Positions 1-9,600 of a stretch of DNA of 64,000 nt are shown here, in pieces; position 1 is the stretch's first letter, and each line of letters opens with the position of its first letter. Made by a program: the position numbers and the translations under genes. The DNA is from Nemertoderma westbladi. Lineage: Eukaryota > Xenacoelomorpha > Nemertodermatida > Nemertodermatidae. The notes beneath the pieces were generated by a model. The model did not search any database, had not been told where the DNA came from, and saw nothing but the letters and a program-made list of their open reading frames with translations. The DNA lies in the NCBI GenBank assembly GCA_032718475.1, contig JAUCBJ010004851.1:1-64000 (forward strand). Direction: 5' to 3'.

Positions 1-56
1 AAAATATTACAAGTGATAAATTTTAAACCGTATCGCTGTAATAAATTGACACCATA

Positions 57-289
57 GTTCTCACTCTAAAATTGTGAATCATACCGGTGAAAGATGAAAA
101 AACTAAGATCGAGTTATGTGTCTTAGTTTTTTTCATCTTTTACCGGTATGATTTTCGTTTTTAGGTCGATACCTAATGCGGGAATCAGTATCATTTTATG
201 CGGTGTCGTCTTCCGACCTAATACAATATACAACGAGTAAGATAATGTAGAAATTATTAAGGAAATAACACAATTTTAGAGTGAGAACA
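57..289. repeat. Hairpin-type MITE
   Basis: Outer inverted repeats of about 20 bases (57-76 and 270-289; core TTCTCACTCTAAAATTGTG) enclose a nearly perfect hairpin with arms of about 31 bases (78-108 and 121-152). There is no ORF. The layout suggests a small non-autonomous DNA transposon, but no convincing target-site duplication was found, so the superfamily is unknown. Confidence 0.55.
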
Positions 290-608
290 AAAGTATCAAT
301 ATATTACCATGAAAAAGATTACAAGTGATGAATTTTATTAAAAACATTCACTTATATATATAAATTTGCGATGTGGCATAGTCAACGAAGCATAGATGGT
401 ACGTGTCATAATCATCAACGAATAAGAAAAGAGATGGGGAGCAACGTGGATGAATGGTTGGTTGCATGAATATGAATCATAGGGTTGTGTGTAATAATCA
501 ATAATTATTATAATAAAAAACGCGCAGTATATAATGTTAGTGGTGGTGGTGGTGGTAGCCTTTCAATATGGCACAGATGCTGCTGGATCGGTTAGCTTGA
601 GTAACTAA

Positions 609-906
609 TATGGAAATATTCGTATACGTGTAGCTAGAACGTGGCGGAATTTCATCACGTATCATAATAGCGTTGGTGTAGGCAGGCTGCTCGGTTGATT
701 GGTTTGGCGACAGCGGTCGTGGAGTTGGTAATCAATATAATATCTGCTGTAGTTGGTGGCCACGTTGTCAGCATATACAGTATACACAGGTTGGTTGGTT
801 GGATAGGAAATAACTATGGAAATATTCGTATACGTGTAGCCGGAAACGTGGTGGAATTTCAACACGTATCATAATAGCGTTGATTGGTTTGGCGACAGCA
901 GTCGAA
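609..906. repeat. Diverged direct repeat next to the large element
   Basis: A segment of about 70 bases at 609-677 is repeated at 815-885 with a few changes. A shorter stretch at 692-713 recurs at 880-900. Similar GATTGG/GGCGACG-type sequence continues past the other end of the large element (13390-13640), so that element probably landed in a degenerate minisatellite. No gene is visible in 290-906. Confidence 0.5.
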
Positions 907-907
907 G

Positions 908-2815
908 TATAGAATTATATTCCCTAAATGCCGTGGATTTTCAAAATTTTATTTTACTCGAATTAACTTTGTAAAGATTGCTTTGAGTTCTCATTAGTAT
1001 TGGTTCTATCTATTATGCATCTATCGGTCAAGTGGTTCAGTAGCTCAGTTGGTAGAGCGTTGGAAATTATAAGTATAGTAGGTATCGAGTTCAAATCCTA
1101 GTAAGTGTGAATTATTTTTTGTGTAGAATTTCAACTCATTTAAATTAACCGCTACAAATTAATTGCATTTGTCTGTACCAATAAGGCTGTAGTTATTTGA
1201 TTGTAACCAATGTCGTGCAAGTTATATATTAGCTGGACCAATAGCTATCTTTAAAACCTTGTTAGAATCTATAGAACAATCGAGAATTTTCTCGATTGAT
1301 TGCGGCACAAATTTAGTATATAAAGGTGCGATTTGTTCATTAGTTATTCAATTTCCATCATTCACTTTCTGTCTTATTTCAGATTACATTGTTTATTGTA
1401 TAATAGTTATTATATGTTTTGTAATAAAGTCAGAAATACTAGTCACATCTCTCAGCCTTTCTATCTGTTTTAATATGGTTTCACTACGGTGAACAAACTC
1501 AGGGACAGGATGGCCAGCTAGAGATCGGGCCACAGCAATGAACGGGAACATCACGGGAATGTAGACGAGAGACAACCCGCAATACCATCTAGTGTTATTC
1601 GCCCATCGCCTGAAAGGTTAGACAGCGTTCGATCCTTGCTACCTAAGTGTAAGACCAAAAGATCAAAGGTAGACGTAGTGACACGCTGTGAGCCCAAAAT
1701 TACATCATAGGGACTGTACTGTCTTGATTCAGGGAAAACCGCAGTAGACCTTCATATTCCTACGGGGGGGAGAGGGAAAGAGAGCAGATACTAGTACGCA
1801 GATAGGACGTAGGCACACCGGTACAAGGCATACACATTGGTTAGGGTGCAGCAAAATGTACGCTTAACTCTTGCTAAGTACAGGTGTGTGTGCGACTATT
1901 TGCAGTACGACCGTGTCTATTACATCAGAACTTGTAGGCTAGGGGGTTGCTGTGTTTTCACCTGAATTGGGATTGTACCGTTCAGGCGGTAGGGCAGTTT
2001 ACGCTAGGCGCAAATAAATTGAGGCTATCAGGGATATACTAACATCTACCGTGTCCCCGCCAACGCCCTAATAGGAAGTTACCCGGACTACCTGGGTGAC
2101 TAAAATTCTAGATAGGAGCCAGGATAGCTATTAGTACCCGTACGCCTACAGTAGTAAACTAACACATCTCTTCTCAGTATTAGGGACCTGGTACCTAAAA
2201 TTGCCGAATTCTGGGCGTAGTATTAACCTTATGCCTGAATTTGAGTCCTGGAAATACGCAAGAGGGGAAGGAACCTTATCATTCGTGAGTATTGGACCTA
2301 CAAGTTATAAAATTAGAATATTCGTAAAATGCACACCGTACCCAGTAATTATATATGTGAAGGAGCAAAACTGCTTTGACCGTTCAGAATTAACACACGC
2401 GCGTTAGAAATTATTTACACCTCGAAATATATAAAATTAACTTTCGTCCTTACTGCACTTTGCTCGCTAGTTAGCCATCTCCAAATCTGCTCTATACCTA
2501 GCTAGCGTCCCTTTGCCCAACCATATAAATCACACCGCGGCAAAGTATACGAGCCTTTTAGTCCGTCAGTGAGTCAGCCTGATTTTAGGATTCGCTGCGC
2601 GGGATTTTGTTTTATCGAAGTTTGTCTGCTCGTAGACTGTTTTCTGCCTCACCGGTTAAAAGAGATCGATACTGCAATATATTCGCTTACTTGGGGTTTA
2701 CTGTTTTGGTGAGAAGGTCGGATTTATGATTTGATTTACAAACTTTACAGTAGGATATTGCAGGTATTGTTACCGTCTCTTCCGATAGTAGGAATAGGCG
2801 TATCTCTCCAATTTA
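908..2815 (+). repeat. 5' long terminal repeat
   Basis: Matches 11472-13382 almost base for base. It is long for an LTR and holds a tRNA-like pol III unit near its start (1034-1120). Its short ORFs (1259-1492, 2201-2407) have no recognisable product and are probably chance. The shared sequence stops sharply at 2815 (left) and 13382 (right). Confidence 0.85.
1034..1120 (+). ncRNA. tRNA-like pol III transcription unit inside the 5' LTR
   Basis: It has a perfect-looking A box (TAGCTCAGTTGG, 1041-1052), a B box (AGTTCAAATCC, 1088-1098) at tRNA spacing, and a T6 terminator (1115-1120). The D arm folds as in a tRNA (GCTC/GAGC). The acceptor, anticodon and T stems do not pair well, so this is not a functional tRNA gene. 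It is best read as a tRNA-derived, SINE-head-like sequence that could still recruit pol III. Expression is inference. Confidence 0.55.
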
Positions 2816-3623
2816 GTAGGAATATGTTTTACTGAACTACGGTTCGGTAGGACTAAAGTTATTTGAAAATTTTGTATTTTGAGGTAAAAATTTATATTTG
2901 ATTAGCTAAGTGCTAATATTTTGAAATAAAATTTGATTTGAACCGCGTGTAAAATATTTTGGAATTGAATACCGGTGTTTAAAAGGGTTTAAATACCATA
3001 TTGTACCGGTACAAAATTTTCGTAAAGTAAAACCTAACTCTTTTGTTTTTTCAGGATTCAGAACTCATTTCTAGACTGTAACGGGAGCAAGACCGTGTTT
3101 AGCAAGTTTGGGAGATAGATAACTCAACAACTTTGGTTGAGAAAATCGCGTTTCGTCCGCAACGCTGGAAACGGAAAGGTTCACGTTCGGTTTGTATCTG
3201 GGAATCTGTTTTTCTGGAGAATTATTGGAGTGGGTGAGTTCGAAAAGTTGCATAAATAAGTTAGGCATTACCGTATTAGTTAAAATTATTGTGGGTTCCA
3301 CTGTCTCAAGTATTTATGCATTCCGTATGATTTCTTTGTTCATTGCTGAATTAGTCCGTATTATTGTATTTAATTTACCTTTTTGATAACGCATATCGTT
3401 ATCCGATTTATTTGTTATAAAATTGGCCGCTAGGCTAATTTTATTATATACTTATTCCGTGACATTTATTTGCTGTAAAATTGGCCGTTTAGGCTAATTT
3501 TATCCATCTGCTATAAAATCGGCCGGTAGGCTAATTTTATAAGACTGTAATTAGTACCGTTTTATACAAATACGGTAAACTCGATACTTTGACACTCACT
3601 TCACTTGACTTACAACTACCGAA
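2816..3623 (+). promoter_or_regulatory. Leader between LTR and giant ORF
   Basis: About 800 AT-rich bases with no supported coding sequence. The only clear structure is three tandem stem-loops just upstream of the start codon (3417-3540). No conventional tRNA-complementary primer site is seen right after the LTR. Confidence 0.45.
3417..3540 (+). repeat. Three stem-loops in the leader
   Basis: Three copies of a 28-30 base palindrome-like unit lie at 3417-3444, 3475-3503 and 3512-3540. Each has the form AAAATYGGCC, a short loop, then GGCTAATTTT, so each can fold into a hairpin with about one mismatch. The loops and spacers differ while the stems are kept, which suggests the structure matters. 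Position, about 80 bases before the ATG, fits an RNA packaging, dimerisation or translation element; that role is inference. Confidence 0.6.
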
Positions 3624-6600
3624 ATGAGTGACAAACAAGACTATACGAAAAATACACAAACCGACTATGACTCATGTGACGCGGATAAGTCAGCAGCGGA
3701 AGAACCACAGGGGAAGACTCGCGAGCCTACCGAACCTACACCGTGTGCGTCACCAGTACATCCAACGGGAGTACCGGATGCCGTAGTACGAGGCGACGGC
3801 AGGACCGAGGACTTTCTAACTGTTCCGCAACCTAGATACAGGGAAACGGAATTGGTAAGTTCAGCAGGAAGCACAGAAAGTGTGGTTAGAAGCGTCGGAG
3901 GATACATGGCGCATATAACCAGGAGTATTGGAGAAGGCCAACGCATATTAGACGGGTTGACCGCTCCGATGTCTCGATTCGAGTTCTACACCCTCCAGGT
4001 TAGAGTACAGAGTAAAGTATATAAGTCCGTAGATAATCTAGTTGGCCTACAAGATCTAGCTAGACAGAGACAGGACATGGATACTCAACTTAGAATCCTC
4101 GAGAAACTAATGATCACTAGAGAGAAACTGATTCAGTTTAAGTCGACGATTAGACAGATACAACAGGAACAAGCGGACCAGTTGTTAGGTGAGTCAGTTT
4201 CGGACGAATTATTACAACCCGAGGAAGAACAGGAATTGTACCGACTGGATGGACAATTGAAACATCTGACGGACCACTTACGCATGTGCGGCGAAGACGT
4301 CGGCGATTTGGAAACCGTGCCGGAATACACGAGGGAAACTTCATTCGCACAAATCGAATCGGCACCGGGAATACTAAATCAATCATTGGTAAGTATTCGT
4401 AGCGAAATCTGCGAAGGAAGTATAGTCACGTCAGAAGTTGCTCGACAACAGCAGCAGTTCTACAGACAGCAACACGAGATAGAAGAACAAGCTCAACTTC
4501 TAATGATACAAACAGCAGTAGAGGAAGAGAAAATACGTGTTGCGAATGTAGCGAGAATCTCTCATTTGCAGGAACAAGCCGAACTCGAAGCGGCCGAAAT
4601 GGAAAGGTTAGAGTTGGACATTGCCCAACAAGCGGCAACGGCCGAGTTAGCGCAACGAACGGCAACAGCCGAGTTAGAGCGACAAACGGCAGCGGCAGCG
4701 GCAGCGGCCGAGTTAGAGCGACAAACGGCAGCGGCCGAGTTAGAGCGACAAACGGCAGCGGCCGAGTTAGAGCGACAAACGGCTGCGGCAGAGTTAGAGC
4801 GACAAAGAGTAGTTTCGGAAGCCAGAGTCGAGATGAAGACACGGCAAATAAAAGCCCAACAAGCGATACGACAAGCAGAGTTCGAGGCGCAACAACAACA
4901 AACGGAACAACGAGAAAAGGAAGTTAAACTTCGTTTCGAACTTGAGAATAGGGCGAGAGAATTAGCCGAAACTAAGGAAAATCTGGATCTTCTAGCCCGC
5001 GATCGATCGATGAGATCTCGCGACGGACATGATTTGGACCAGTTAGAGGTAAGACATCGCCAAATTCAGGAACGGAAGAAGGAAGGAAGCGTAGGAGCAC
5101 CCGGACGGGAACGACAATTAGTAAAAGACGTGTGTCAACGATTCCCACAGGTAACTCATATGTTTGCACCGGTTACGACTAAGGAACCTGTTTCGATTGC
5201 GGGTAGTAGTGATATTTCTCCTATCCATGGTGCGACGGAACACAGGTTTGTTATTCCGAACGAGTTTATACCGCCAAGAGCAACGTCGTCGCCTATTCCG
5301 AGAGTCAAGGTAAGTAACCCACCGATTACAGATCGTAGTAGTTTATTGACCGGACCTGCGCTACTGACGACAAAACAGGTGAGTCCACCTTTGACGCCTA
5401 AACCCGTTACACATTACGCTTACCCAATGACGTTTCGACCAACAAGGCCAGCGGTTTCAAATGCTGTCATTCGCCCACCGGTTCAGTTTACATCGCAATC
5501 TACGACTTCGAGGAAGACTTGTGAGCCTACCGAACAACGGAGAACAGTGGAGACGCGACCGTTCAACCAGTTTACATCGCAATCTACGACTTCGAGGAAG
5601 ACTTGTGAGCCTACCGAACAACGGAGATCAGTGGACGATGTTCCGAAACGAACCGTTAGAATTCGTACGACGCAACGAACGCGAGCACGTCGACCACCAT
5701 ATCCAGATGATAGTAGTACTTCGAGCGAATCGGATTACCCGAAACGCGAGGTATTTAGAACAGGGGCGGCCGATGAATATAAACGCGAGCGTTCAGACAA
5801 CTCTTTTGCAGACAACCCTCCACAGAATACACCGACACAGAAGGCGTTACCACCAGCGGGCGCGATCGGTGCGCAACAGTTCGCCGACATTGTCAACAAG
5901 TTGGCCCGGATTGAGGAACGTCTGGAGGAAGGTTACACCGACAGTTCGAGAAATTCCGAATTCGAACACAATAGACACCCGAAGGGACCACAAAGACCGG
6001 TACCTTCAAACCCCACATCGTATCAGGGAAAAGCGCCTAGAAGGGAGAACATCAACCAGACTACCAACCAAGGACGCGAAACTCTGAACGTTGCCGAGGA
6101 GATAGCGAAATTCGCAGCCAGACAGGGATTGCCGGTACAACAACCACCGAAGTTCTCCGGTAGCTCAAAACACTGGCATACCTTCGTAGACTATATCGAA
6201 TCCCAGATCGCCGTGTGCGCCTTTACATCACGGGAGAAGTTCAATTACCTGCTCCAAACGTTGTCAGGAGAACCTAAACGTTTGGCGGAGACTTTCGTCG
6301 GTGTACCAGACGCTTTCGAACTAGCGTACGATCGTTTGACTTCGATATACGGAGGTACAGTGAGTATGGCCAGGTCAGTAATAGAAGAACTCTGTAAGGG
6401 AGGGGCTATCACTAAACCCGTCGACTTACTAAAACTAGCTGACGAAATCAAGAACGCTATCACTACCTTAAGATCAATTGGACAACTTGATTACGGAAAT
6501 ACCCCTACAGTTTTATTAAAGATAATAGGACGACTCCACCATCGACTTCGTCGGGAGTGGAGGAAGGTCGAATATCAGCGAGAGGAGCGAGGAGGATTCC

Positions 6601-9600
6601 TGAAATTAGAAGATGTGTACCTTTTAATATCCAGGGAGGCGGTAGTAGAAACTCGATCTAACTATACCGACCAGCACATCGTGGCAGAAGGGATCACACT
6701 GCCATCCTCCAACCGACAAAAACCCCAGACAACATCCACAAAGACGGCCACTTACGCCACACCGACGGAATCACGACAATTCTCAGACGGTAATAGAGTA
6801 TCTGCGCCCATTGGGACGAAACAGACGAGACAGCAACTCAGCACCGACTTCAACGGCTGCCAATACTGCGAACATTTAGGTAAGCGGTATATTGGTCACA
6901 AGTTACGAGGTTGTCGACAATTTCGCGAGTTGAACTCAGAAGAACGACGGCTGCAGATACGGCCACTGGACTCTTGTTGGCGGTGTACGCAACACGGACA
7001 CGTCCGTAAGGATTGCCCAAATACCGACACTTGTCCATCCTGTGGACGCAACCACGACGGTCTGCTCCACACAGACAGCCACACGCCGACGAAACGCTTC
7101 GCCAGGGAACACCCGGAAGCAGCAGCGAGATGTGAAGCGGCTTACCGAAAAAGAGAATCGAAAACGACTCCGACTTTCGTGACCCATATAGAGGATTGCT
7201 TTTCAGAACAATCCGGATCGTCGGACGAAGAATCAGACGACGACGAATATTCTAATGGAGACGAACAACCGTCAATCGCGCTCCTGACCACTGACCAACT
7301 GAAGGGATTCAGTGTAATCCCGATTAAAGTTACTGGCACAAAAGGGAGTAAGAGGATTTACGCGATTCTAGACTCAGCCTCATCTCACAGTGAGGATAAG
7401 AATAAGGAAAATCCCGAACCGATATTGGCGAGGTGTTCGAATCATCAACAACTACGCTACCAGGAAGGAGGGTATCCTTTATCGAATCCATATCATTCAT
7501 TTGCTATGACCGGACCAAAGGCGGGAGAAACTGTCATTTACCCACCTAAGGTTGTTGAACCCGATGTATTTGAACTTACGCTGGACGAGGCGAATCAGTC
7601 AACCCGCGAAAAGAAAGAAGCTCTTAGCCTATACAGAGCCTACAAGGCTTTCGAGAAAGGTGAGATGGAAGAATGGGGTGGAAGACTCGCGAGCCTACCT
7701 TGCCATTGGACGTCACACGATCAAACTTCAGCTAAGGAGATGACACCGGAAGTTTTCGAGAGCATAAACTTCGCTCAAAACGTTATTCAGAGACTACAGA
7801 TTGCATCCCCGGAGAGGCCAAGAGAAATGCAACCGTATAGTACTTCAGCTACGAAACCATTGAGTACGACACTCAATTTCCCTATTAGTATACCAGTCCG
7901 ACAGGATACGACGTACGAAATACCCATCGTGGATCATCCAGAAATCATTTCAAACTTGGAGTTTCTTCCTGCAGTTGTTTTCAGCGATATGAGTAAGATA
8001 TATGATTTACGTAGACATATTACTCAAAAGGTCGTGAACAACGTTCCACCTCATATCCAAGATTTTAAAGAACTGGATAGAGCTGGTGCCGACATAGCTC
8101 CGAGTAATCTGAAAGGATATCTAACCAAGACGATTCGTTTATGGATTGGAATCGGAACCTTCGAGTCGGATACGGATATTGCCGCAGATTGGCGAGGTAA
8201 GGTTATTCGTTTCGATGAGGATAAGGATATAGAGAAGATTTGGCAACCTTCGGAAGAATTGTTGGATGAATGGACTAGGACGTTTAGATCGTTTCAGGAA
8301 AACGGTTATATGTTTTACGATAACGAGGGCGGCAGTCATCAGCAGAGTTTGACTTCTAAGACTATACAGATTAGAGCGGCGGACGGAGTCCTGCACGTTT
8401 TCAGTAGACAGAGGAGCGACAAACGAATGCCGATACCTCCAGCGAATACAAAGCGACACCATCTTATCACCGATATAGTAAAGAAGATGGACCAAGCTTG
8501 TAATATTGACGCTAGAATGCTACCGAAGATGGTAAGAAACATGATTTTAGATAAAACTGTTGTAAAGGTTGGATCAGGAGTAAGGGAGGATTTAATTAGC
8601 GACTTCGCCGGCATGACGGACAGCGATGACCGACTACCGACACCATACGTCGACACTCGACCTCTTATTCTGTGGTCTATAGAACAGGGATATTTTCGTG
8701 AGTATAATACTCAGAAGACTGGAACTGGATACATTTCCTACCTGTTATTCAATTGGGATTATAAGGAAGGTAAAAGAAACAAGTATATTGAAACTTATGG
8801 AGAAGGTGATACTCCAGATATGAGTGAGTTTGAATCACAGCTTAAATGGAGAGGATGCGTGTATTGGGCTATTACGTCACCTCCAAGAGCAGTCTTACAA
8901 TATTATTTAGCGATAGAGTCGTCAGTGAATGTTTGCCTAATCGCCGACATTGTGTCTCGGACTCTCAAAAGACATCCACTTTGTCTCGGAGAAGATCATA
9001 CGTTCTACATGGAAGGGAGAATTCGTACCGACGTGTTTAGACGATTCCTTGAACCCTTCTACAACTCCGACGCTCAGTGTAATGCCTTTACTCGAGCAGG
9101 ATTTAGCATATTTCGAGACGTGTATCTTCGCTGTGCGGGATCTCTTATCGAAAGACCATCTATGTTTACATTGTTACCCTATGAAGGAGAACGTATTGTG
9201 GAAATTACGGATGAATCACGGCAGACGCGCGCGCCTATCGGTCACCTCGGTGATGATTTCAACGTAACTACTACGATCGCCGACGATCCTTTAGAGGAAC
9301 TTCTTGAGATAGAAAGGAACCTCCCGAAGAAATCTCAGACGGAGATTCGACAACTTGAAGCAACAGATGCTATAGTTTGTATACAACCTTCAGAAACCTA
9401 CCAACCCATAGACCCAGATGATTACGATTATAGTATGGGAGGAAGCGCTCGACCGATTGGAGATCTTATATACGAACGAGTGTGGTACCCTGCTAATACG
9501 ATGTGTAGTAAATGTGGCGTCGCTGGACATCATATGGCAAAGTGCAGTGGAAAGCACATTACTACGACTCAGCTAATCTGTGGATGGTGTGGGGATCAAG

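Noticed and set aside
1034-1120. A genuine tRNA gene
   Set aside because: A and B boxes are good, but acceptor, anticodon and T stems do not pair, so it is treated as tRNA-derived only.
1393-1575. A conserved small protein found twice (also 11959-12141)
   Set aside because: Its identity follows from LTR duplication; no ribosomal or domain evidence.
5461-6087. A 208-residue ORF on the plus strand
   Set aside because: It overlaps the giant ORF in another frame and is explained by its repeats.
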